A DNA stretch of 64,000 nucleotides from SIG440 sp045120135 (GCA_045120135.1 JBGVEN010000009.1:128944-192943); one strand, 5' to 3'. Shown: positions 35,041 to 43,723, numbered from the stretch's first letter. Notes: generated by a model from the letters alone, not told the origin. A program made the numbers and translations.

Positions 35041-35248
35041 AATCTTTCAAAAATTTTGGGTTATTGGTGCGTTCCAAAAGATAATCAATTGAAACCTCAA
35101 AGTAGTCCGCAATTTTTATCAGCATTTTGTAGTCTGCCTGGTGCGAGCCTGTTTCATAACGACTGATGGTATTTTGATTTGTATTTAAATCAAGGGCAAG
35201 CTTTAATTGTGTAATTCCTGCTTGTTGTCTCAATTCTTTTAAACGCAT
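35039..35248 (-). CDS. Small XRE-family helix-turn-helix regulator
   Basis: A 69-residue protein that is essentially a single Cro/CI-type DNA-binding domain: RLKELRQQAGITQLKLALDLNTNQNTISRYETG, then LIKIADYFEVSIDYLLERT. The ATG at 35248 lies six bases after AGAGGTG; an upstream GTG overlaps that site and is unlikely. It is divergent from a consensus promoter that drives a putative small RNA, and a perfect palindrome lies in the shared region. It may therefore repress itself and that RNA. No toxin gene is adjacent. Confidence 0.9.
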   Translation of the reverse strand: MRLKELRQQAGITQLKLALDLNTNQNTISRYETGSHQADYKMLIKIADYFEVSIDYLLERTNNPKFLKD

Positions 35249-35260
35249 TTTAATCACCTC

Positions 35261-35289
35261 TTGACAATATTATACCGTTTTGGTATAAT
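35261..35289 (+). promoter_or_regulatory. Consensus sigma-A promoter reading right, upstream of the putative small RNA
   Basis: TTGACA (35261-35266), exactly 17 bases, TATAAT (35284-35289). Both hexamers match consensus perfectly. Transcription would start near 35296 with no protein gene before the terminator at 35337-35375. Confidence 0.85.
35269..35289. promoter_or_regulatory. Palindromic operator between XRE gene and putative small RNA
   Basis: ATTATACC-GTTTT-GGTATAAT is a perfect 8-base inverted repeat. Its right half contains the -10 element of the rightward promoter. Its left half supplies TATAAT for a leftward promoter of the XRE gene, so one bound dimer could shut both. Confidence 0.65.
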
Positions 35290-35295
35290 TATAAT

Positions 35296-35375
35296 ATCCC
35301 AATACGGGATATACACGTTGCTTGTCGCTACACAAACAGAAAAACGCCCGGACCAAAACTCCGGGCGTTTTTCTG
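35296..35375 (+). ncRNA. Putative small RNA of about 80 bases
   Basis: Between the consensus promoter and a very strong terminator there is no open frame with a ribosome binding site. A 5' hairpin ATATCCC-AATAC-GGGATAT (35294-35312) is followed by a single-stranded stretch (GTTGCTTGTCGCTACACAAA). The terminator is a perfect 16-base stem, CAGAAAAACGCCCGGA with TCCGGGCGTTTTTCTG (35337-35375), including its T-run. Promoter, short body and terminator are the hallmarks of an independent small RNA. I do not recognise its family. The same stem could also end a leftward transcript. Confidence 0.55.
35337..35375. terminator. Strong 16-base-pair terminator
   Basis: The stem CGCCCGGA/TCCGGGCG is extended by A- and T-runs on both sides, so it can work in both directions. 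It separates the small RNA from smpB. Confidence 0.9.
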
Positions 35376-35407
35376 CAAAAAAAGACAAAAAAGAAAATTA
35401 TTAAACA

Positions 35408-35436
35408 TTGACGAAAAACAAAGGTTATGATATACT
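35408..35436 (+). promoter_or_regulatory. Predicted sigma-A promoter of smpB
   Basis: TTGACG (35408-35413), 17 bases, TATACT (35431-35436), about 40 bases before the smpB start. Confidence 0.7.
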
Positions 35437-35474
35437 CAAAGTCAAGCTTAAGTCAAAGGTGAGGTGATTGCGGT

Positions 35475-35945
35475 ATGGCAAAGGAAAAGAATAATGATAC
35501 ATTAGTTGCACAAAATAAAAAGGCATACCACGATTACTTTGTGGATGATACCTATGAGGCAGGCATTTCGCTTTTTGGTACAGAGGTCAAGTCGGTGCGT
35601 GAGGGCAGAATAAACCTTAAAGACAGCTATGTTTCGGTTAAGACTGGGGAGGCATTTCTTATAGGTGCGCATATTTCGCCTTACGAAAAGGGTAACATTT
35701 TCAATCGTGACCCTCTTCGTGAGAGAAAGCTTCTGCTTCACCGCAGGGAGATAAACAAGCTTATAGGTTTAACTCAGCAGGACGGCTACACGCTGATTCC
35801 GCTGAAGGTCTACTTTAAAGGCTCTTATGCCAAGGTTTTGCTTGGTCTTTGCCGAGGCAAAAAGAACTATGACAAGCGTGAAGCAATTGCCGAGCGTGAC
35901 TCCAAACGCCAGATTGACAGAGCAATGAAAGAGCAATACAGATAG
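35475..35945 (+). CDS. smpB: SsrA-binding protein SmpB
   Basis: Binds tmRNA and fits it into stalled ribosomes during trans-translation. The 156-residue product has the OB-fold core with QNKKAYHDYFVDDTYEAGISL, GTEVKSVREGRINLKDSYV and GLCRGKKNYDKRE. It ends in a basic tail (RDSKRQIDRAMKEQYR) that folds in the decoding centre. The ATG lies behind AGGTGAGGTG. Its partner RNA is encoded 55 bases downstream, which is a common arrangement. Confidence 0.97.
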   Translation: MAKEKNNDTLVAQNKKAYHDYFVDDTYEAGISLFGTEVKSVREGRINLKDSYVSVKTGEAFLIGAHISPYEKGNIFNRDPLRERKLLLHRREINKLIGLTQQDGYTLIPLKVYFKGSYAKVLLGLCRGKKNYDKREAIAERDSKRQIDRAMKEQYR

Positions 35946-36000
35946 GCATAAGAAAAATATCACTTATTCCCTCTTCCCTATTACTTTTTACCTAAAACAT

Positions 36001-36349
36001 GGGGGCGTAAAGGTTTCGACGGGGATTTTGAAGTATACGGAGCGAGCCGCAGCGGGTACTGCGTAACAAACCCAAACTTAAATTAAACGCTAACAAAAAT
36101 TTAGCTTACGCTGCCTAAAATTTCGGCGGCTGTCCTCTCTCCCTCACCGCAAGGGAGAGTCAGGGCATCATCTGACGCGGTGAACATGAATCCCGAAAGC
36201 TTTGACGGGGTCACGATTTTATGAAGCTACCTGCCATCAGAGTTTGTCTGTGGACTCAGATGGCGGGAAATTTTAACCACTGACTACGCTCGTAGCGCCG
36301 GATATGAATAGGTTTTCGGACAGGGGTTCAATTCCCCTCGCCTCCACCA
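36001..36349 (+). ncRNA. ssrA: Transfer-messenger RNA (tmRNA)
   Basis: Rescues stalled ribosomes and tags incomplete proteins for proteolysis. The 5' end GGGGGCGTAAAGGTTTCGACG pairs with the 3' end CGCCTCC, with a G-U at the third pair to form the acceptor stem, and CCA is encoded. GGTTCAATTCCCC forms the T arm. The tag frame at 36089-36118 reads GCT AAC AAA AAT TTA GCT TAC GCT GCC TAA. It encodes ANKNLAYAA, preceded by the Ala carried on the RNA. The strong hairpin CTCTCCCT/GGGAGAG after the tag belongs to the pseudoknot region. It is 349 bases long and followed directly by a terminator. Confidence 0.96.
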
Positions 36350-36350
36350 G

Positions 36351-36382
36351 AAAAAAGCATCGACTTTGTCGGTGCTTTTTTT
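36351..36382 (+). terminator. Terminator after tmRNA
   Basis: AAAAAAGCATCGAC, loop TTT, GTCGGTGCTTTTTTT begins one base after the encoded CCA end. Confidence 0.9.
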
Positions 36383-36385
36383 AAT

Positions 36386-36460
36386 GAAATTTGTCTTGCG
36401 GCAAGTGAAATAGCTTTGCTATGAAATACACTTCGTGCATGAAATATTGTTCCTGCAGAA
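36386..36460. repeat. Tandem GAAAT-hairpin repeat
   Basis: Four GAAAT boxes (36386, 36407, 36423 and 36441) alternate with short self-complementary inserts such as AGC-TTT-GCT and CAC-TTC-GTG. The inserts differ in sequence but keep the ability to fold, so the unit is a structural rather than a sequence repeat. The rest of the gap to 36672 is AT-rich with one promoter and no open frame that I can support. Confidence 0.5.
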
Positions 36461-36550
36461 GATACAAAACCCCTAATATATTACTGTATGACATATTTTA
36501 TTATTTAATTTTGTGCATATGTGAGAAATTCTGAAAAAATGCTCAAAGTG

Positions 36551-36579
36551 TTGATTTCAGATGAATTATGTGATATAGT
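36551..36579 (+). promoter_or_regulatory. Predicted promoter of the exopolysaccharide/c-di-GMP operon
   Basis: TTGATT (36551-36556), 17 bases, TATAGT (36574-36579). It lies about 95 bases before the first gene, leaving a leader long enough for regulation. I saw no c-di-GMP riboswitch core in it. Confidence 0.6.
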
Positions 36580-36672
36580 TAAATAGAATATATGCTAAAA
36601 TGCTACAAGTGTATATTTCGATATAATTAATATCAAAAAATAATTCACTATACGAAAGAAGATGTGTATTAA

Positions 36673-38973
36673 ATGGCAGTAACTTACGAACGGAAAAAAC
36701 ACAGACAGAATAATCTTTTATACACCGTTGTCGCTGCGATTTTGATATGTGCGATTTTTTTGGCGATGGTTACTTCTTTTTATTTTGAGGCTGAGGATGA
36801 GGAGTATGAAATGCTTCATATTCAGACAAAGCAGATTAAAGATGACCTGACCCTGCAGATAAAATCAGACAGAGAAAATCTTGTTACCATGGCAAACTTT
36901 GCAGCAAAGCTCTATGCCGACGGCGAAGACTATGCCCTTATGTTTGAATCATTTAAGCCAATCGGTTTGTTTTCCAATATAGGTATACTTAAACCGGATG
37001 GTGTTTTTGTTACTAAAATAGGTTCAATTGATTTAAGCGGCAAAATTTCTTTTGCAGACGAAGTTGCCCGTGGCGAATACATAAGCGGTAGAGTGCCCGA
37101 TCTTACAAGAGATGGAAAAGAAATTATAAGAAGTGCTGTTCCGATTAAAGTGTATGGTAAACCGGTTGGTATTTTATATGGTGTAATTCACCTCGACACC
37201 CTCCGCGAAAAGTATAACAAAATGGCAAAAGAGCTTGATGCTCAGCTCTTTGTTTACGATAAAGAGACCGGAAAGTTTGTTATAGATACCATTGACAAAA
37301 ACCCCGGAGAATTGTCACAGTTAAAGGACAGGGAATATAATGACGGTTATTCCTACGAGGCGTTAGCAACTACGGATAAGGGCTTTAGCTCGTTTAAGTC
37401 AATATTTACGGGCGAGGATTTGTATGTTCACTATTCTACACTTGAGGATTTTGACTGGGGTATTATGCTTGCCCGTTATGAAACGCAGGTATTTGCAGAA
37501 ACGCATAAAATAGCTCGGAACATGGCTACAACCTTTGCTTTAATGATTCTCGTTATAGTATTATACCTGCAAATGATTTTAAAAAGCGAGAGAGACAGAA
37601 CCAAACTGAATGAAGAATCTTCGGCTATAAGAAAACTTCTTTTGGAGGTAAACGAGCAGTACACAAATATAACCTCAGCTATGAAGAATATAGGGGAAGT
37701 TTCAGTTGCCCGCTCTGCTTTTTTTGCGGATACGGACGGTGAAGATTACCACTATATCAGACCCTCTCTGGAAGGCAAGCTTTTAACCGGAGATGACAGA
37801 AAATATTTCCATAGTGAGCTTTTCAGGTATGCTGCAAATATTCACAATGCAAACAAATCACCAATCGGGTTTATGCAGATTACTCCGAACAAGCACCTTG
37901 CAAAAACAAACCCCGAGCTGTATGCCTTTTTATCAGAACATGGCATTAAGGATGTGTCTTTTGCGATTATTGCGGATAAGAGTAATCATGTAGGTATCTT
38001 AGGCGCGATTAACCCCAAGAGAAGTTCTTTTGCCAGAAAGCTTCTCGAAGATGTTGCGGTTTGCTTCTCCATTGCTATATACAATAAAAAGCACCTTAGT
38101 AAAACAACACTTGCCGCAACAACCGACGCTCTTACCGGTGCTTTAAACCGTGTGGCATACAAAAAGGATATTTTGGTATTTGACGAAGAAAAGCCTGAAG
38201 ATTTTGCCTGCATTTATATTGATGTTAACGAGCTCCACATAATAAACAACAAGTATGGACACGCAGCGGGCGATGAAATGCTTATCTATATTGCAAATAC
38301 GTTAAAAGAAGTATTCTTTGGTCACCGTATTTACCGTATGGGTGGTGATGAATTCTTAGTATTTACAAGAGATATTAATCAGGAGACCATTAAACAGAAT
38401 ATAGAAACATTCATTCAGCAGTTAAAAACAAAGGGATACAATGTAGCCATAGGGGTATCTTACAGAACGCAAAATACCAACTGCGAAGAAATGGTGCGTG
38501 AAGCCGAAATCAGAATGTATGAAGCAAAGGCTCAGTATTATCAGAACAAAGAGCAGAGCAGTGTATCTGAGGATAAGGACATGGGCTATGTCTTTGTGAA
38601 AACCGGTATAAAAGAAATTGATACTATGATATCTGTACTAAAAGACCATTACAACGGCATTTACAGAGTATCTCTGGAAACCGACAATGCCCACCGTATT
38701 CTTATGCCTTCGTATCTTGGTTACAAAGAAGATGAAGAAAACTTCTCAAAGCTTTTGACAAAGTACATTAATGACATTGTGCATCCGGATTTTCATAGAG
38801 CGGTTATGAGCTTTTTGAATTATGATGCGATAAAAAGGCAACTGGCAGAGGGTAAAACGCCAATGATTACATACAAAAAAATACACGGCGAAACAGTTAC
38901 ACTAAGTGTATACAGTTTGACCGACGATAAAGATGATGTAAAGGATACTCTTTGGGTTTTTGCCAAGGAGTAA
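36673..38973 (+). CDS. Membrane diguanylate cyclase with Cache-like sensor (GGDEF)
   Basis: Predicted to make the second messenger c-di-GMP in response to an outside signal. The 766 residues show a membrane helix (about 16-36), an extracytoplasmic Cache-like domain (about 40-280), a second helix (about 282-302) and a GAF-like region (about 340-475). The cyclase domain has TDALTGALNRVAYKKD, YIDVNELHIINNKYGHAAGDE in pieces, and an intact GGDEF at residues 556-560. A C-terminal PAS-like tail (about 640-766) follows. No RxxD product-inhibition site sits at the normal position. It heads the exopolysaccharide run; the next gene starts ten bases downstream, so synthesis of the messenger and of the polymer may be co-expressed. 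Confidence 0.92.
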   Translation: MAVTYERKKHRQNNLLYTVVAAILICAIFLAMVTSFYFEAEDEEYEMLHIQTKQIKDDLTLQIKSDRENLVTMANFAAKLYADGEDYALMFESFKPIGLFSNIGILKPDGVFVTKIGSIDLSGKISFADEVARGEYISGRVPDLTRDGKEIIRSAVPIKVYGKPVGILYGVIHLDTLREKYNKMAKELDAQLFVYDKETGKFVIDTIDKNPGELSQLKDREYNDGYSYEALATTDKGFSSFKSIFTGEDLYVHYSTLEDFDWGIMLARYETQVFAETHKIARNMATTFALMILVIVLYLQMILKSERDRTKLNEESSAIRKLLLEVNEQYTNITSAMKNIGEVSVARSAFFADTDGEDYHYIRPSLEGKLLTGDDRKYFHSELFRYAANIHNANKSPIGFMQITPNKHLAKTNPELYAFLSEHGIKDVSFAIIADKSNHVGILGAINPKRSSFARKLLEDVAVCFSIAIYNKKHLSKTTLAATTDALTGALNRVAYKKDILVFDEEKPEDFACIYIDVNELHIINNKYGHAAGDEMLIYIANTLKEVFFGHRIYRMGGDEFLVFTRDINQETIKQNIETFIQQLKTKGYNVAIGVSYRTQNTNCEEMVREAEIRMYEAKAQYYQNKEQSSVSEDKDMGYVFVKTGIKEIDTMISVLKDHYNGIYRVSLETDNAHRILMPSYLGYKEDEENFSKLLTKYINDIVHPDFHRAVMSFLNYDAIKRQLAEGKTPMITYKKIHGETVTLSVYSLTDDKDDVKDTLWVFAKE

Positions 38974-38983
38974 GGATAAATTG

Positions 38984-39379
38984 ATGCTGCAATTAATCAG
39001 ATTTGGGATAGTAGGAGTTATCGCTGCCGCCGTTGATGTGGGAACTTTGGTTGCACTAAAGGAATGGCTGCACGTTGAGGTGCTTATTGCTTCGGCGATT
39101 TCGTTTTGTGTTTCTGTTACGGTAAACTATCTTTTAAGTATGACCTTTGTTTTCAAAGGAAAGGAGCAAAGCAAGCTTAAGGAGTTTATTATATTTGTAC
39201 TTCTCAGCGTTGGCGGACTTGGTTTAAACCAATTTATTTTATGGGTTGGGGTTAAGTTTACAACCATATATTATCTAGCGGTAAAAATCTTTGCTATGGT
39301 AATTGTGCCGATTTATAATTTTATCACAAGAAAGATATTTCTTGAGGAAAAGGGAAAGCCTTATGAACAAAGCATTTAA
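38984..39379 (+). CDS. GtrA-family membrane protein
   Basis: A 131-residue protein with four membrane helices matching the GtrA/DPMS family (LIRFGIVGVIAAAVDVGTLVAL, FCVSVTVNYLLSMTFVFKG). GtrA proteins are thought to flip or help flip undecaprenyl-phosphate-glucose made by GtrB. The start at 38984 lies seven bases after AAGGA. A GtrB-like enzyme (58020) and a GtrII-like enzyme (42173) occur in the same run, completing the three-part glucosylation set. It overlaps the following gene by 17 bases. Confidence 0.88.
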   Translation: MLQLIRFGIVGVIAAAVDVGTLVALKEWLHVEVLIASAISFCVSVTVNYLLSMTFVFKGKEQSKLKEFIIFVLLSVGGLGLNQFILWVGVKFTTIYYLAVKIFAMVIVPIYNFITRKIFLEEKGKPYEQSI

Positions 39380-39905
39380 AAAAGATCTATACAGATATTA
39401 CGGAGAAAGCGGAGAAGCTTTTTTAAAAAGGGTATTCCGCCCGCTTGAAATAAAATATATATCTGTATTCCGAAAAGCAAATATGTGCAGATTTTTGCCC
39501 TTAAAGCTTATTTATACGTTAAGGCTTTTGTGCCTGTCGCATAAGACGCAAATTCAGATTCCTGCGAGGACAAGGATAGGCGAGGGGCTCTATATCGGTC
39601 ATCTTGGCCGTGTGATAATTCATCCCGATGCGATTTTAGGTAAAAATATAAATATTGCTACGGGTGTAACAATTGGGATGGAAAACCGCGGCGAGAGGAA
39701 GGGTACACCCACAATATCTGACAATTGCTGGATTGGAACCAATGCCGTTATTGTAGGCAACGTTAAAGTTGGCAGCGATGTTCTTATTGCACCGCTTACC
39801 TATGTTAACTTTGATGTTCCCGACCATAGTATTGTTATAGGCAATCCCGGAAGAATAATTCCCAAGGAAAACGCCACTGCAGATTATATTTGTAACTGTG
39901 TATAA
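39363..39905 (+). CDS. Hexapeptide-repeat acetyltransferase (serine acetyltransferase-like)
   Basis: A 180-residue left-handed beta-helix acyltransferase. The C-terminal half has the repeating I/L-G-x pattern: IPARTRIGEGLYIGHLGRV in pieces, ILGKNINIATGVTIG, CWIGTNAVIVGNVKVG and VIGNPGRII. It is closest in look to CysE-like enzymes used in capsule clusters to O-acetylate sugars rather than to biosynthetic CysE. The start at 39363 lies inside the end of gtrA behind AAGGGAAAG. Acceptor sugar unknown. Confidence 0.85.
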   Translation: MNKAFKKDLYRYYGESGEAFLKRVFRPLEIKYISVFRKANMCRFLPLKLIYTLRLLCLSHKTQIQIPARTRIGEGLYIGHLGRVIIHPDAILGKNINIATGVTIGMENRGERKGTPTISDNCWIGTNAVIVGNVKVGSDVLIAPLTYVNFDVPDHSIVIGNPGRIIPKENATADYICNCV

Positions 39906-39936
39906 AAGCCTGGTATATAAATAAGGAGGTGGCGGA

Positions 39937-41439
39937 TTGCTCAATAAAGATTCAAGAATAAAAAACAATTTAATATCGTCACTTGTTTATCAGGTTGTGC
40001 TTATATCGCTCAGTTTTCTTCTGCCAAGGTTATATCTTGAGAATTTTGGTTCGGAGGTCAACGGTGTTCTGCAGGCCATAAAGCAGATATTTACATATAT
40101 GTGGATTTTGGAGGCGGGGGTAGGTCTTGCTACAACTCAGGCACTCTATAAAAGAATCGGTGAAAAGGACTATAAAAACGCAAGCTCGGTCCTTGCTGCA
40201 ACCAATGCGTATTATATCAAAACGGGAATCATATACCTGCTGATTGTGCTTGTTATTGCTGTGGTGTATGCATATTTCATACCCACATCAATTGACAGCA
40301 ATATACTGTTTTTTATAGTTATATTAAATGCCGTACCGGGTTTGTTCAGCTATTTTGTTCAGGCAAAATACCGGATACTTATGGAGGTTGACGGCAGAAA
40401 GTATGTATTAAACAATTCGGAAACAATTGTTCAGCTTGCATCAAATGCGGGCAAAATACTTGTTCTGCTTTTAACCGACAGTCTTATCTTAATTCAGTTA
40501 GTTTATTGCGTGATTGCACTTATCCAGCTTGTGTATTTATATTTCTACGCAAAACGCAGATATAAGTGGCTTGATATAAAGGCGGAGCCAGACTTTGAGG
40601 CTATCTCCCAAAAAAATTCGGTTCTGGTTCATCAGCTTTCGGGTATGGTATTTAATAATACTGATGTAATACTCATTTCTGCTCTTTGCGACTTTAAGTC
40701 GGTAAGTATTTATGCTATATACAACATATTTTTTTCTCAGATGCAGAATTTTATAACAAGCATAGTTTCGTCCTTTACCTTTGCACTTGGGCAGATGTTT
40801 CACACCGACAGAGAGAGGTTTGACAAGTTTTACAATGCCTACGAAACCTTTTACATAATGGCAACCTTTATAATTTACACGCTTATGGCGGTGTTTTTGT
40901 TGCCGCTGATACAGATATACACAAGCGGAATAAACGATGCCGAGTACACAAATGCGTTCCTTGTTCTGCTTTTTGTAATAATGAATTTGCTTGCAAACGG
41001 CAAGCTCCCTGCAACCGGTATTATCGAATATTCGGGACATTTTGAAAAAACCCGTTCCCACTCGGTATGGGAAATGGTTATAAACCTTACGGTTTCTGTT
41101 ATAGCAATTATGTATATGGGAATTTGCGGTGCGATACTCGGAACTATCGTGGCACTTATTTACCGCAGTATTGTGACAATTTACTATTCAAACAGAAAAG
41201 TTATAAAAAGAAGTCAGATGTGTACATATAAAATTATGATTACAAACGGTGCGGTTTTTGCCGTAATTATGGCTGTATTCTTTGTTGATGCATTCAGTAA
41301 TATTTCATTTTTGAGACTGGTGCTAAACGGAATTATTCACTCGGTTTGGATTGCGGGGCTATACTTACTGGTCAATTTTGTGGTTAATAAATCTGCTTTT
41401 AAAACACTTTTTGAATTATACAGGGGGAATAAGCAATGA
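39937..41439 (+). CDS. Polysaccharide flippase (Wzx-like, MOP superfamily)
   Basis: The 500-residue protein has about 12-14 membrane helices and the N-terminal pattern of polysaccharide flippases (LISSLVYQVVLISLSFLLPR, FGSEVNGVLQAIKQIFTYMW). It would move undecaprenyl-linked repeat units across the membrane for polymerisation. The start is a TTG at 39937, placed seven bases after AAGGAGG. The stop overlaps the next gene by four bases. With the Wzy-like and copolymerase genes it defines a Wzx/Wzy-dependent pathway. Confidence 0.88.
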   Translation: MLNKDSRIKNNLISSLVYQVVLISLSFLLPRLYLENFGSEVNGVLQAIKQIFTYMWILEAGVGLATTQALYKRIGEKDYKNASSVLAATNAYYIKTGIIYLLIVLVIAVVYAYFIPTSIDSNILFFIVILNAVPGLFSYFVQAKYRILMEVDGRKYVLNNSETIVQLASNAGKILVLLLTDSLILIQLVYCVIALIQLVYLYFYAKRRYKWLDIKAEPDFEAISQKNSVLVHQLSGMVFNNTDVILISALCDFKSVSIYAIYNIFFSQMQNFITSIVSSFTFALGQMFHTDRERFDKFYNAYETFYIMATFIIYTLMAVFLLPLIQIYTSGINDAEYTNAFLVLLFVIMNLLANGKLPATGIIEYSGHFEKTRSHSVWEMVINLTVSVIAIMYMGICGAILGTIVALIYRSIVTIYYSNRKVIKRSQMCTYKIMITNGAVFAVIMAVFFVDAFSNISFLRLVLNGIIHSVWIAGLYLLVNFVVNKSAFKTLFELYRGNKQ

Positions 41440-42170
41440 GTATTCCAAAGGTGATTTACTATTGCTGGTTTGGAAAGGGCAAGATGCCAAAGCTTTCGGA
41501 AAAATGCATAGAAAGCTGGAAGAAATACTGCTCTGATTACAAGATAGTTTGCATAAATGAAGATAATTTTGATATAAGCCAGAACCGATACGCTCGTGAG
41601 GCTTACGATGCCGGCAAGTGGGCATTTGTAAGTGATTATGCAAGGCTTAAGGTGCTTTTTGACAATGGCGGAATTTATCTTGACACCGATGTTGAGCTTA
41701 TAAAACCCCTTGACAAGCTTATTGAAAATACAGGTTATATGGGGTTTGACGATAACGGAATTGTTTCAACAGGGCTTGGCTTTGCCTGTGAAAAGCAAAG
41801 CGAGCTGGTAGGCCACTTGCTGAGAGATTATGACGATATATCATTTATGCTCCCTGACGGAAATTATGATTTGCTGCCCTGTCCCGACAGAAACACAAAA
41901 ACTATGCAAAGGCTTGGTCTGGATATCAGCAATCAAAACCAGATTTTTATGGGAATACATTTTTTGCCCGAAGATTATCTTTGCCCTATGAAGTATTATA
42001 CGGGGCGAAAGAAGATAACCAAAAACACTTATTCCATACATCACTTTTGTGCGTCATGGACTTCACCAACTGCAAAGCGGACGCTGATTGTAAAGCGAAT
42101 TATCGGAGTTAAGCTGTACGATAAGCTGTATGGAAAATTCTTACACAAATTCAAGTGGTTGGAGTGGTAG
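41436..42170 (+). CDS. Family-32-like glycosyltransferase
   Basis: A 244-residue cytosolic enzyme resembling the OCH1/capsular GT32 group. It starts IPKVIYYCWFGKGKMPKLS. The core is WAFVSDYARLKVLFDNGGIY followed by LDTDVELIKPLD, with the DxD that binds the nucleotide sugar. FCASWTSP near the end matches the HxxxxSW-type tail of the family. It overlaps the flippase gene by four bases. The donor sugar (often galactose or mannose) cannot be stated. Confidence 0.88.
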   Translation: MSIPKVIYYCWFGKGKMPKLSEKCIESWKKYCSDYKIVCINEDNFDISQNRYAREAYDAGKWAFVSDYARLKVLFDNGGIYLDTDVELIKPLDKLIENTGYMGFDDNGIVSTGLGFACEKQSELVGHLLRDYDDISFMLPDGNYDLLPCPDRNTKTMQRLGLDISNQNQIFMGIHFLPEDYLCPMKYYTGRKKITKNTYSIHHFCASWTSPTAKRTLIVKRIIGVKLYDKLYGKFLHKFKWLEW

Positions 42171-42172
42171 TT

Positions 42173-43723
42173 TTGCCTGAGAAAGTATTGAAAAAACTTA
42201 ACGCAAACATTTTGCCTCAGTGGAAGTTTTGCTTTTTTGCGAGCCTGATGGTGGGGTTAATCGCGCATTTTTATAAGATAACAAACTGGCTCCCTAATTG
42301 GGATTCGCTGGTATTCAGATACGATTCGCAGAATATGATTGCTCTCGGCAGATGGTTTTTGCCGATTGTCTGTTCGTTCAGCTCGTTTTATGACCTGCCG
42401 TTTTTGAATGGAATTATAGCAATTATATTCCACGCTTTGGGTGCTGTCTGTATCTGCAGAATACTCAATGTGCAGAAAAAAATTACCGCAATTTTAATCG
42501 GTGCAGTAATTGTTTCGTTCCCGACAGTTACTTCGGTTATGATGTATAACTATGTGGCGGACGGATACGCTGTCTCGTTTTTTCTTTCGGCCCTTGCGGC
42601 GCTCTTTATGACAAGAGAAAAACCGAGGTTTATTCTTTCGGCGGTGCTGATTGCGCTGTCTGCGGGAATTTATCAGGCGTACATTACTGTAACAATAATG
42701 CTTGTTTTGCTCAAGCTGATTGACGATATAATCTATCACAACGCATCTTTTGGTAATGTTTTGAAAAAGTGCGGATTGATGCTTTTAACGGGAATTCTGG
42801 GCGTGGCATTATACGGCGCTGTACTTAAGGTATCGCTCAGTATTTTTTCTACACAATTGCTTGACTATCAGGGCATCAATTCATCAGCATCGCTTTCGGG
42901 CATTGATTTGCTTGGCTCGCTGTACTCCATCAAAGAGACATTTATGGATTGCTTCTTTGATTTATCCGAGGGCGTGAATGTTTATGTTGTGCTCAATGTC
43001 TTTGTGTTGCTGTTTACACTTTTGTACCACATTAAATATATAGTTAAAAACAAGGTTTACAAAAAACCTGCCAATATCATTTTTGTTGTTGTTTTAAGCG
43101 GTATGCTTATAGTGGGAGCGGGTGCTCTTGCTTTTGTCAATGCAGGTGTTGACTACCACAACCTGATGCTTATGGGGTATTCGGTGTTTTATCTGTTCTT
43201 TTTGATACTTTACGAAAGAGGGTCAGACCAAAACGAAAAACACACAATTGTTAAATGCTGGGCGGTTCTGCTGACTGCAATAGTAATAATTGTAAATCAG
43301 GCAGTTATAGCAAATGTAAGCTATCACAAGGCGCAAATGGCTTATGAAAAGTCCTACGGCGTTCTTATACGAATAGCAGACAGAATAGAGCAAATTCCTG
43401 ATGCGGAAAATTGCGAAAGAATACTTGTGCTTGGTGCTCTTGACAACAGTGAGGGATACAGCGTTAGCCTCACGCCCGATATTACAGGAATAACAGATGG
43501 GTACATAATCCGTGCAGATGACGAAACGGTTGGGCAGAGCGTGCTGACGAGTGCTCTTAATGATTATTGTGAAAAAGATTATAGATTTGTAAGCGGTGAG
43601 GAAAAGAAAAAACTTGCTCAAAGAGAAGATGTCAAGGCTATGGGTAAATGGCCTGCAAAGGATTGCGTGGCAGTTATAGATGATACGGTAATTATTAAGC
43701 TTGGTGCAGAGGGTGAAGATTAA
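42173..43723 (+). CDS. GtrII-like membrane glucosyltransferase
   Basis: A 516-residue protein with about ten or more membrane helices. The N-terminal outside loop ITNWLPNWDSLVFRYDSQNM and GRWFLPIV resemble the GtrII glucosyltransferase domain family, which transfers glucose from undecaprenyl-phosphate-glucose to a surface polymer on the outside. A C-terminal soluble portion (about residues 400-516) faces one side. The start is probably the TTG at 42173, eight bases after GGAG. GtrA and GtrB homologs are in the same run, which strengthens the call. Otherwise it would be an unnamed EpsG- or DUF-type membrane protein. Confidence 0.75.
   Translation: MPEKVLKKLNANILPQWKFCFFASLMVGLIAHFYKITNWLPNWDSLVFRYDSQNMIALGRWFLPIVCSFSSFYDLPFLNGIIAIIFHALGAVCICRILNVQKKITAILIGAVIVSFPTVTSVMMYNYVADGYAVSFFLSALAALFMTREKPRFILSAVLIALSAGIYQAYITVTIMLVLLKLIDDIIYHNASFGNVLKKCGLMLLTGILGVALYGAVLKVSLSIFSTQLLDYQGINSSASLSGIDLLGSLYSIKETFMDCFFDLSEGVNVYVVLNVFVLLFTLLYHIKYIVKNKVYKKPANIIFVVVLSGMLIVGAGALAFVNAGVDYHNLMLMGYSVFYLFFLILYERGSDQNEKHTIVKCWAVLLTAIVIIVNQAVIANVSYHKAQMAYEKSYGVLIRIADRIEQIPDAENCERILVLGALDNSEGYSVSLTPDITGITDGYIIRADDETVGQSVLTSALNDYCEKDYRFVSGEEKKKLAQREDVKAMGKWPAKDCVAVIDDTVIIKLGAEGED

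Noticed and set aside
36001..36349. Hairpin CTCTCCCT/GGGAGAG as another copy of the CTCCCTC repeat
   Set aside because: It falls within the tmRNA body, where a stem of this kind belongs to the pseudoknot region, and lacks the second GTC...GAC hairpin.
36383..36672. c-di-GMP riboswitch before the GGDEF gene
   Set aside because: I looked for the conserved core of the class I and II aptamers and did not see it. The leader is AT-rich with only the GAAAT repeat and a promoter.
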